Shown here piece by piece: positions 6,637 through 12,667 of a DNA stretch of 12,667 bases; positions within the stretch are counted from its first letter, which is position 1, and each line of letters opens with the position of its first letter. This DNA is from an uncultured Bacillota bacterium (GTDB lineage: Bacteria; Bacillota; Clostridia; Peptostreptococcales; Anaerovoracaceae), in NCBI GenBank assembly GCA_946631075.1, contig CAMOZS010000031.1:1-12667 (forward strand), written 5' to 3'. Both the position numbers and the translations under genes were made by a program. The notes below the pieces were generated by a model. The model made no database searches, had not been told where the DNA came from, and saw only the letters and a list, made by a program, of their open reading frames with translations.

Positions 6637-6902
6637 ATTCTGCCAAATGGCCTTTTAAGAGGTCCGCTGGCAGAATTGAAACCAGAATTCTGCCAAACGG
6701 CTCTATTTTGCCCTGTCTGGCAGAATCATTTTCCCATGGTGAGTCGCTTTTTCTGCAAAATCACTGATATTACCCCTCCTTGGCAGAATTTCCCCCACTA
6801 AGTGAATATCCGATTCTGCAGAATCACATGAAATTGCCCTGTCTGGCAGAATTGAAATCAGAATTCTGCCAAACCGCTCTATTTTGCCCTGTCTGGCAGA
6901 AT
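6637..6902. repeat. array of ten alternating 9-bp motifs (ATTCTGCCA / TGGCAGAAT)
   Basis: Non-coding DNA between the tmcAL stop codon and the ackA promoter. Motif starts are 6637(-), 6668(+), 6687(-), 6718(+), 6750(-), 6781(+), 6813(-), 6844(+), 6863(-) and 6894(+), where (+) is TGGCAGAAT and (-) its reverse complement. Eight copies are exact; 6750 and 6813 match at 7 of 9. They form five inverted pairs, each with a spacer of exactly 22 bp, separated by gaps of 10, 23, 23 and 10 bp. The pair spacers are related, most ending in TTGCCCTGTC or similar. Copies 6668-6726 and 6844-6902 are 59-bp direct repeats differing at two positions. The 6813 copy lies in a 14-bp perfect palindrome, GATTCTGCAGAATC. 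The family is not recognised. Confidence 0.85.
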
Positions 6903-6932
6903 TCCCTGGCTCATCCTGAACTGACTAGCTGT

Positions 6933-8276
6933 CTATCCCATCCAGGGATGCCGGCGCCCGTCTCCTTTCTCGTCCAAAGGCTGGCTGGTCACCAGATTGA
7001 ACATGTCTGCTGCCTTCCGGTCGACCAGGTAAGCCTCCCGGACAAGGGGATCCAGATCCTCTGTCCTGTTGCCATCGGAGATCACGACCAGGGGAACGCG
7101 CCTCTCCTCAAGACCACTGTCACCTACATCCGCAAGCTCTCGCAGGACCTTCCGTCCGTCAGGACTTGCCGCCAGGACCCGGCCGTAGGCCGGCGGCTCC
7201 AGACTTTCCTCCTGGCCGATCAAAAGCCAGACCAGGATCCTCCGTATAGCGGACGCGGTATACCTCCGTGAGACCATGGCGTCCAGAAACTCATCATAGC
7301 TTTCCCATCGGAGAGCTTCTCTGAGGAGGCGGTTCTCCATCCCCTCTCCGATCCCGTAGCCTCTGGCCAGCTGGGATGGCGTGCTCCGCAGGATGATGGC
7401 CCGGACCAGCTGATAGAGCTTGCTGTGAGCTTCGCCCAGGTCCGTCCAGGCCCGGCCGGAAGTCCCCGCAGGGCCGGTCCCATCCAAGCGGCCCGACGTC
7501 CCATCAGCGCCTGTCCCATCCAAGCGGCCCGACGTTTCGTCAGGGCCGGCCGGATCCAAACGATCCGACCCCTCAGCATCCCCGGCCGGATCATAAGGTA
7601 CAAATCGGCTGATATCCTCTCCCCCGGCGATCATCTGCCGGAGGGCTGTCCCGCCGGCGAATCCTGCCTCTTCATCTGCCTGCCGGTAGCCGCTGCCGTA
7701 GCGCCTGACCGGGACCGGAGTGATTACAAGGCCTCTTTCCTTCTTCCACCAGTTCATCCTCTTCAGGTATTCCAGGGCCAGGATATTGTTTGGCTCCAGC
7801 ATGAGGGCGGCAAGATCCTCCCCGAACAGTTCCCTGCAGGAGAGCTCCGTCCCCTTGGCCCGGGAGCATCCGCTGTTCATGTGCTCCCGGATCCGGTTTT
7901 CCAGATCCTCACGGTGCTCCCCCATGAGATCCGCCAGCCTTTGCAGGTTCTCCGGATGCTCCGCTTCACAGCCGAAACTGATGTGGGTTGCCCCTGCTCC
8001 GGCCAGAAGGTCCACCGCGCCCCGGGCAAAGATCTCTGCCCGCTGGCAGGCGTAGATAAAAGGCAGCTCGAAGATCAGGTCGGCCCCGCTCCGGACAGCC
8101 AGGGCTGCCCGCTCCCACTTGTCCAGGATGGCAGGCTCGCCCCGCTGGGTGAAATCCCCGCTCATGGCGCAGACCACAGCGCAGGGCCCCACAAGTTCCC
8201 GGGCCTTCCGGATCTGATAGGCATGACCATTGTGAAAAGGATCGTATTCAGCTGTTATTCCCAGGATAGTCTCCAT
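6933..8276 (-). CDS. tmcAL: tRNA(Met) cytidine acetate ligase TmcAL (YlbM)
   Basis: Makes N4-acetylcytidine at the wobble position of elongator tRNA(Met), activating acetate with ATP. The protein (447 residues) opens with the family signature ITAEYDPFHNGH, whose HNGH (15-18) is the nucleotidyltransferase motif; the conserved PNNILALEYLK is at 162-172. I chose the ATG at 8276 because GAGGGGAG lies just upstream and the family begins a few residues before this signature; an in-frame ATG at 8303 would add nine residues unlike the family. Residues 230-277 are an unusual insert of four 12-residue repeats (consensus GTGxxxTSGRLD), rich in Gly, Asp and Thr, encoded by 36-bp DNA repeats near 7440-7590. 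It likely forms a flexible loop. The gene ends a minus-strand block and is followed by the repeat array; no normal terminator is seen. Confidence 0.94.
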   Translation of the reverse strand: METILGITAEYDPFHNGHAYQIRKARELVGPCAVVCAMSGDFTQRGEPAILDKWERAALAVRSGADLIFELPFIYACQRAEIFARGAVDLLAGAGATHISFGCEAEHPENLQRLADLMGEHREDLENRIREHMNSGCSRAKGTELSCRELFGEDLAALMLEPNNILALEYLKRMNWWKKERGLVITPVPVRRYGSGYRQADEEAGFAGGTALRQMIAGGEDISRFVPYDPAGDAEGSDRLDPAGPDETSGRLDGTGADGTSGRLDGTGPAGTSGRAWTDLGEAHSKLYQLVRAIILRSTPSQLARGYGIGEGMENRLLREALRWESYDEFLDAMVSRRYTASAIRRILVWLLIGQEESLEPPAYGRVLAASPDGRKVLRELADVGDSGLEERRVPLVVISDGNRTEDLDPLVREAYLVDRKAADMFNLVTSQPLDEKGDGRRHPWMG

Positions 8277-8347
8277 AACTCCCCTCACGATAAAGAACGC
8301 CATGGTCCCCGGCGGGGCCCACGGCGCTGTCTTCCATTATAATGTCG

Positions 8348-8938
8348 CTAGTTGCTGCTGAAGCCGGTCGGCTCGTCCTCGGCCTCCATGTCCGGCAGCG
8401 GTCTTGGGGGCTCCTCAGCGTCGACCTGAGCTCTGTAGGCCATTTCCTTGAGCTCCTCACGGTTCGCTTCCAGCGCCGCGTTGATGTCGTTGAACGCCTT
8501 CTCGATGCTGGCGAACATGTCACCGAAATAGAGGGTGCTCAGGTGCTCCATCTTGCCCTGGAAACTGTAGAGGATGCCGTCCAGGTAATCGTAGGTGCCG
8601 ATCTTGAGCTGCTTGGCAGTGTTCTCCGTCACCTTCATGAGTTCGTCGGCTCTGAGCTTGGATTTCACCGTGATATCGTTGCTCTCGACCAGGGCGTCCG
8701 CCTGTTTCTGAGCATCATCGATCACCGCTTCATACTGAGTCTTGGCCTCGGCGATGATCCTTTCTCTCTCGTTCTTGATCCACTGCGCCTGCTGGATCTC
8801 ATCCGGAAGCTCCGCCCGGATCTCACGGACGATCTCAAGCAGCTCCTGCGAATCGACCATGATCTTACCCGTCAATGGAAATCCCGCAGCTGTATCAACG
8901 ATTTCTTCGATTTCTTCCAGTAATTCTAAAACCCTCAT
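8348..8938 (-). CDS. coiled-coil protein of unknown function, conserved next to coaD (ATPase subunit-like)
   Basis: A 196-residue soluble protein, rich in Glu, Ala, Lys and Gln and almost wholly helical by inspection. Residues 1-45 (RVLELLEEIEEIVDTA then PLTGKIMVDSQELLEIVREIRAELP in outline) form a short N-terminal module; about 46-110 form a heptad-like coiled coil reminiscent of F-type ATP synthase subunit b or V-type subunit E/H; about 110-165 form a second helical part; the C-terminus is acidic and Pro-rich. Similar proteins, often labelled only ATPase or hypothetical, occur between coaD and tmcAL in Clostridia (recalled, not checked). There is no nucleotide-binding motif, signal peptide or membrane segment, so an enzymatic ATPase label would be misleading. 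The ribosome site GGGAGGA precedes the start; coaD ends 38 bp upstream and tmcAL starts 71 bp downstream. Function unknown. Confidence 0.85.
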   Translation of the reverse strand: MRVLELLEEIEEIVDTAAGFPLTGKIMVDSQELLEIVREIRAELPDEIQQAQWIKNERERIIAEAKTQYEAVIDDAQKQADALVESNDITVKSKLRADELMKVTENTAKQLKIGTYDYLDGILYSFQGKMEHLSTLYFGDMFASIEKAFNDINAALEANREELKEMAYRAQVDAEEPPRPLPDMEAEDEPTGFSSN

Positions 8939-8976
8939 GTCATCCTCCCGTTTCCTATGTTATGAGCGCTTTGTTT

Positions 8977-9480
8977 TTATTCCTTACTGCCCGAACCTGC
9001 TTCTCTGGCCTCGTCCATCCTCTGAAGGATCGCATCCGGCACCAGCCCCCTGATGTCACCGCCGAGGGAATGGACCTCCTTGACGACACTGGAACTGATA
9101 AAGGAATACTGGGGATCCGTCATCAGAAAGACAGTCTCGACCCGTTCATCGAAGAGCCTGGCATTCATCTGTGCCATCTGCAGCTCATATTCAAAATCAG
9201 AGCCGCCCCGCAGACCCCTGACGACCACGTTGAAACCATTGCGGTTCACAAAGTCCGCCAGCAGTCCCGAAAAGTGATCTACCCGTACATTCGGCAGGCA
9301 GCGCAGCGCTTCCGCAATCATGACCTCCCGTTCTTCGATGGGAAATTGCGGCACCTTGGAAGGGTTGGAAATGATACCGACAGTCAGTTCATCATAGAGC
9401 CTGGCAGCCCTGGTGATGATGTTCATATGCCCATTGGTCAGCGGATCAAAAGATCCCGTATATATCGCTTTGGTCTGCAT
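8977..9480 (-). CDS. coaD: phosphopantetheine adenylyltransferase
   Basis: Fourth step of coenzyme A synthesis: transfers AMP from ATP to 4'-phosphopantetheine, giving dephospho-CoA. The length, 167 residues, is normal. Signatures: YTGSFDPLTNGH (7-18) with the T/HxGH-type nucleotidyltransferase motif ending at His18, VVRGLRGGSDFEYE (phosphopantetheine and ATP contacts) and FISSSVVKE near the C-terminus. The ribosome site GGGGAGG lies seven bases before the ATG. It follows rsmD by 51 bp, the common rsmD-coaD order, but appears to have a promoter of its own in that gap. Together with TmcAL it makes two nucleotidyltransferases of the same superfamily in one block; this probably reflects gene order rather than shared function. 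Confidence 0.97.
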   Translation of the reverse strand: MQTKAIYTGSFDPLTNGHMNIITRAARLYDELTVGIISNPSKVPQFPIEEREVMIAEALRCLPNVRVDHFSGLLADFVNRNGFNVVVRGLRGGSDFEYELQMAQMNARLFDERVETVFLMTDPQYSFISSSVVKEVHSLGGDIRGLVPDAILQRMDEAREAGSGSKE

Positions 9481-9506
9481 TCATTTGCCTCCCCATATCC
9501 TTTTTA

Positions 9507-9535
9507 ATATTATCATACCTTGCTTGTGGTTTCAA
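9507..9535 (-). promoter_or_regulatory. internal promoter of coaD
   Basis: On the minus strand TTGAAA (9535-9530), 17-bp spacer, TAATAT (9512-9507) with an extended TG one base upstream. The -35 hexamer overlaps the rsmD stop codon (9534-9532). Confidence 0.55.
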
Positions 9536-10068
9536 CGATATATCGACAGTTTCACTATACCATATCTGCGTTCTTTTTCCCTGATTAGGCCTCCGATCTG
9601 CTCCGGCAGATCCTCTTCTTTGCGGTGCTCGCAGACCACAACGCCCCCCTCGGCCAAAAGCTGATGCTCCCAGATGATCTCAAGGGCTTCGTCCACCAGT
9701 CCCTTGTTATATGGAGGGTCCATCAGGATCACATCGAATCCCCCGGCAAGACCGGGCAGGACCTTGCGGAAGTCCCCCGCGATGACCCTGGCGTTCTCCC
9801 CCGCCCCGCAGTGGGCCAGGTTTCTTTTGATCAGGCCGATGCTCTGCCGGGAATGGTCGGTGAAGACGCACTCTGCCGCCCCGCGGGACAGGGCCTCGAT
9901 CCCAAGTGCTCCCGTTCCGGCGAAGATATCCAGGACCCTGGCCCCGGGAATATCGTTGTTCAGGATGCTGAAAAGGGCCTCCTTGGCCTTGTCCGTGGTC
10001 GGACGGATATCGTAATTCTCGGGAGATTCCAGTTTTCTCCCCTTGTATATTCCAGCTATGACTCTCAT
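9532..10068 (-). CDS. rsmD: 16S rRNA (guanine(966)-N(2))-methyltransferase
   Basis: SAM-dependent methyltransferase that modifies G966 of 16S rRNA in the small subunit (E. coli numbering). The 178-residue length is typical. Visible: the N-terminal MRVIAGIYKGRKL start common to RsmD, the RPTTDKAKEALF segment, SAM-binding motif I VLDIFAGTGALGIEAL (45-60), and the catalytic DPPY at 117-120 used by N6-adenine and N2-guanine methyltransferases. GGAG lies eight bases before the ATG. The gene is 25 bp after recG and probably shares its transcript; coaD follows. Confidence 0.95.
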   Translation of the reverse strand: MRVIAGIYKGRKLESPENYDIRPTTDKAKEALFSILNNDIPGARVLDIFAGTGALGIEALSRGAAECVFTDHSRQSIGLIKRNLAHCGAGENARVIAGDFRKVLPGLAGGFDVILMDPPYNKGLVDEALEIIWEHQLLAEGGVVVCEHRKEEDLPEQIGGLIREKERRYGIVKLSIYR

Positions 10069-10093
10069 CTGTCTTACTCCATTCTTTTCACTA

Positions 10094-12151
10094 TCATAGA
10101 TCCAGCGTCAGTCCGCTGCCGAACATCCCCTGCACCCTTTCCCGCAGGGCCTGATGGTCCTCATGCAAAAGCTGGGGATCCTCTTCGATCAGCTGCCTGG
10201 CCTCGTCCCTTGCCTGCTGCAGTATCTCTCCGTGCCTTGCCAGGTCCGAGATGACCAGGGGCGGAAGTCCGTGCTGGCGGGTCCCGAAAATATCCCCGGG
10301 GCCCCGCAGCTTCAGGTCCTCCTCCGCGATCAGAAAACCATCGGAAGAAGATTCCATGATCTCCCCTCTCTGCCGGGCCACCTCCGATTCTCCGTGGATG
10401 ATCAGGAAGCAGTAGGACTGATGGCCTCCTCTTCCGACACGTCCCCGAAGCTGGTGCATCTGGGCCAGGCCGAACCTTTCGGCGTTCTCCAGGACCATGA
10501 CCGTGGCGTTGGGCACGTTGATTCCAACTTCGATGACGACCGTCGACACCAGAAGGTCGATCCGGCCCCCGTAGAATTCCTCCATGATCCGGTCCTTTTC
10601 CTCCTGCTTCATTGCTCCGTGCAGGAGGGCGACACGGTATGCTCCGAAGCCGTGCTCCCCGTCAAAACGGGTCTGCAGCTCCTCCGCCACTTCCTCAGCG
10701 GACCGGACCTCCAGGCTCTCGGAAAGCTCGATCAGAGGGGTGACCACGTAGGCCTGGCGGCCCTTGGCCAGCTGCTGCTCCACGAAGCGGTAGCAGTCCT
10801 CGCGCAGGTCTTCTCCGATGCTCCGGGTCTTCACCGGCGTTCTGCCCGGGGGCATCTCGTCGATGACCGAAAGATCCAGGTCCCCGTAGACCACCACCGC
10901 CAGGGTTCTGGGGATGGGCGTTGCCGTCATGACCAGGACATTGGGGTCGGTCCCCTTCTCCCGCAGGCGGATCCTCTGGTCCACCCCGAACCGGTGCTGC
11001 TCATCGGTGATGACCAGGCCCAGGTCGTGAAAGACCACCTCCGGCTGTATGACGGCGTGGGTGCCGACCAGAACGTCGATCTGGCCGGTCTCCAGCCTTT
11101 GCAGGGTGTCCCGCCGGTCCGCCGCCCGCATGTGTCCGGACAGGAATCCGCAGCGGATCCCGTACCTGGCAAAGGCCGGGGCGATCCCTTCGTAGTGCTG
11201 CCTGGCCAAGATCTCTGTGGGGGCCATGAGGACCGCCTGATAGCCGCTTCGGACCGCCTTGAACATGGCGATCTCGGCCACGGCGGTCTTGCCCGATCCC
11301 ACGTCTCCCTGGACCAGCCGGTTCATGATCCGGTCTGACTCCAGGTCCTCCATGATCTGGGACACGACTCTTCTCTGTGCTCCCGTCAGGGGGAAGCTGA
11401 GCCCGTTGATATATTCCTGCTCCACCGGCTGGGGATCAAAGGCAATCCCTCTGGCTCCGGTGCTCCGGGACCGGATCAGCATGAGGCCGGTCTGCAGGAT
11501 GAAGAGCTCATCGAAGATCATCCGGAATTTGGCTTCCCGGTAGCGGTCCCGGCTTTCGGGGAAATGGATGTTGGCCAGGGCCCGACCAGGATCCATCAGC
11601 CGGCAGCGGGATACCATCTCTTCGGGCAGGTATTCCCGGACCTGATCGTAAACGGGGCTGGCCTGCCTTTGCCAGTCTCTCAGCTGCTTCTGGGTGATCC
11701 CCTGGGTCAGGGGATAGACCGGCAGGATCCCCTCCTCCCTCTCTTCTGCGGGAGAGAACTGGGGATGGGCCATGGCAAGGCCTGTCCGGACCTGACTGAC
11801 GGTCCCATAGAAGGCGTACTGGTCTCCTTCCCGGAAGGCCTTCTTCAGAAAGCGGGCATTAAAAAAGAGAATGCTCAAGGCTCCTGTTTCATCGGAGACG
11901 TGCACCCGCAGCATCTGTCTTCGCCCGGCCCTGTAGTAATTCTGGGTCAGCCGGCTGACCGTTCCGATGACGGTCGTCTGCTGGCCGGGCCGAAGATCGG
12001 CGATGGGCGTCACCTCCGTCCTGTCCTGGTATTCTCTCGGCAGGTACCGGATCAGATCTTCGATCGATCGGATATTCAGTTTGGCAAGCGCCTCTTCTTT
12101 TTTGGGGCCCACGCCCCGCAGCGCTGTGATGGGATCAGTCAGCTGGATCAT
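10094..12151 (-). CDS. recG: ATP-dependent DNA helicase RecG
   Basis: Branched-DNA translocase that remodels stalled replication forks and Holliday junctions. 685 residues, normal length. Order of parts: N-terminal helix-hairpin-like GVGPKKEEALAKLNI (13-27); OB-fold wedge domain (about 57-145) that splits fork DNA; superfamily 2 motor with Walker A GDVGSGKT (282-289), DEQH box (383-386), TATPIPRTL (409-417), the C-terminal RecA-like motif HQLRGRVGRG and the following TRG region (residues after LKLRGPGDIFGTRQHG). All catalytic motifs look intact. The ATG overlaps the asp23 stop codon by 4 bp (ATGA), suggesting translational coupling. rsmD follows after 25 bp. In many Bacillota a fakA-type gene lies between asp23 and recG; it is missing here. 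Confidence 0.98.
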   Translation of the reverse strand: MIQLTDPITALRGVGPKKEEALAKLNIRSIEDLIRYLPREYQDRTEVTPIADLRPGQQTTVIGTVSRLTQNYYRAGRRQMLRVHVSDETGALSILFFNARFLKKAFREGDQYAFYGTVSQVRTGLAMAHPQFSPAEEREEGILPVYPLTQGITQKQLRDWQRQASPVYDQVREYLPEEMVSRCRLMDPGRALANIHFPESRDRYREAKFRMIFDELFILQTGLMLIRSRSTGARGIAFDPQPVEQEYINGLSFPLTGAQRRVVSQIMEDLESDRIMNRLVQGDVGSGKTAVAEIAMFKAVRSGYQAVLMAPTEILARQHYEGIAPAFARYGIRCGFLSGHMRAADRRDTLQRLETGQIDVLVGTHAVIQPEVVFHDLGLVITDEQHRFGVDQRIRLREKGTDPNVLVMTATPIPRTLAVVVYGDLDLSVIDEMPPGRTPVKTRSIGEDLREDCYRFVEQQLAKGRQAYVVTPLIELSESLEVRSAEEVAEELQTRFDGEHGFGAYRVALLHGAMKQEEKDRIMEEFYGGRIDLLVSTVVIEVGINVPNATVMVLENAERFGLAQMHQLRGRVGRGGHQSYCFLIIHGESEVARQRGEIMESSSDGFLIAEEDLKLRGPGDIFGTRQHGLPPLVISDLARHGEILQQARDEARQLIEEDPQLLHEDHQALRERVQGMFGSGLTLDL

Positions 12152-12552
12152 CGGATGTATTCTATATGTCTCTTGGCTATGGTTTTGGATGCTGTTCCCG
12201 TAACGACGATGGTGACCGACAGGGGTTTCTGCCCGAAGAGGGCCTCCACTTCCTGATAGATGTGGTCCATCATCGTATTGGCCGCCTGGTTCATACTGAT
12301 GCCGAAGCGGACGACGATATACACCTTGATGAGGATCCCATTATCTGCCTGCTGGATCTCAACGGCATCCGCGTCCTCTTCCGCCGAGGGGGTAAAGGCC
12401 GTCAGAAGGCCGGGCCGCTTGGTGGTATAGCGTCCCTTGTAATTCTGCAGGCGCACGTTGCCGTCGCAGAGGTCGGCGGCGTCGCTGCAGATCCGGTAAA
12501 TGACATTATTCGAAAAATGTATTTTTCCCAGTTCGTTGCTGATCTCAAACAT
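12148..12552 (-). CDS. Asp23/Gls24 family envelope stress response protein
   Basis: A 134-residue small alkaline-shock-type protein, the counterpart of B. subtilis YloU by position. The typical features are a central beta-rich part (DNGILIKVYIVVRFGISMN, about 70-88) followed by an amphipathic helix (NQAANTMMDHIYQEVEALFG) and a final strand (LSVTIVVTGT). Biochemical role is not established; relatives are linked to envelope stress and fatty-acid kinase operons. The only plausible start is ATG at 12552: an in-frame TAA lies four codons upstream and no later Met is suitable. There is no Shine-Dalgarno sequence, and the predicted -10 lies just six bases before the ATG, so the mRNA is probably leaderless. 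Its stop overlaps the recG start. Confidence 0.9.
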   Translation of the reverse strand: MFEISNELGKIHFSNNVIYRICSDAADLCDGNVRLQNYKGRYTTKRPGLLTAFTPSAEEDADAVEIQQADNGILIKVYIVVRFGISMNQAANTMMDHIYQEVEALFGQKPLSVTIVVTGTASKTIAKRHIEYIR

Positions 12553-12558
12553 ATACGT

Positions 12559-12587
12559 ATATTATCACAGATATACCCGGCCCGCAA
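12559..12587 (-). promoter_or_regulatory. promoter of asp23-recG (predicted leaderless transcript)
   Basis: On the minus strand TTGCGG (12587-12582), 17-bp spacer, TAATAT (12564-12559) with an extended TG. Only six bases separate the -10 from the asp23 ATG, so transcription should begin at or one base before the start codon. An inverted repeat GCCCGC/GCGGGC (12580-12585 and 12595-12600) overlaps the -35 region. Confidence 0.55.
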
Positions 12588-12623
12588 TCATGTAGCGGGC
12601 CCGGCCTTAACGAAAAAAACCAT

Positions 12624-12647
12624 CCCCGCGTCAAACGCGGGGTTTTT
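12624..12647. terminator. hairpin with T-run, possibly bidirectional terminator or attenuator
   Basis: Stem CCCCGCG / CGCGGGG (12624-12630 and 12636-12642), 5-nt loop, followed on the plus strand by TTTTT. On the minus strand a run of seven T follows after four bases. No gene end is visible on either side within the window: it may end a minus-strand gene beyond the right edge, or lie in the leader of a plus-strand gene there. Confidence 0.6.
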
Positions 12648-12667
12648 CTCATGCGGGCAAAGCCCTT

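Noticed and set aside
6637..6902. CRISPR array
   Set aside because: The repeated unit is short, alternates in orientation and spacers are related to each other; no cas genes nearby.
6637..6902. Integron attC sites
   Set aside because: No core site consensus, no integrase and no cassette genes.
6577..7271. Two overlapping plus-strand frames sharing a repeated peptide (LAELK..EFCQTALFCPVWQN)
   Set aside because: The shared peptide comes from the 59-bp DNA repeats; no ribosome site, and the second frame runs into tmcAL antisense.
10154..11338. Long plus-strand open frame opposite recG
   Set aside because: Antisense to intact recG; composition reflects the complementary codons.

Overview
The window looks like chromosomal core sequence from a fairly GC-rich member of the Bacillota, most likely class Clostridia and plausibly Lachnospiraceae. 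The grounds are strong AGGAGG-type ribosome binding sites, sigma-A promoters, a zinc-binding L32, an Asp23/Gls24 gene followed by recG-rsmD-coaD, and tmcAL close to ackA. The genus cannot be named from sequence alone. No plasmid, phage or insertion-sequence gene is visible.

Left part (1-4402): ftsK/spoIIIE runs off the left edge and sits 18 bp downstream of uppP (both minus strand). Across a 223-bp divergent promoter region lies a plus-strand pair, an XRE-type repressor-like gene and asd (aspartate-semialdehyde dehydrogenase), closed by a perfect 9-bp stem terminator. UppP recycles the lipid carrier for cell-wall precursors, Asd feeds diaminopimelate and lysine synthesis, and FtsK acts at the septum, so this end has a cell-envelope/division flavour.

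Middle part (4403-6932): a roughly 440-bp gene-free stretch lies between two convergent terminators. It holds a 163-bp element with 25-bp imperfect terminal inverted repeats. Then come rpmF, with its own consensus promoter, and ackA. Upstream of the ackA promoter lies a non-coding array of ten copies of a 9-bp motif in strictly alternating orientation with a repeated 31/19-bp metric (6637-6902). This array is the most unusual structure in the window.

Right part (6933-12667): a minus-strand block asp23 -> recG -> rsmD -> coaD -> coiled-coil protein -> tmcAL. recG overlaps asp23 by 4 bp. coaD appears to have its own promoter overlapping the end of rsmD. The asp23 promoter is placed so that its mRNA should be leaderless. 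fakA (between asp23 and recG) and the DUF177/YceD gene (between ackA and rpmF), often found at these places in related genomes, are absent here.

Most genes are ordinary housekeeping genes. No new multi-gene system is evident; the novelty candidates are the non-coding repeat array, the inverted-repeat element, the leaderless start and a 12-residue tandem repeat inside TmcAL.
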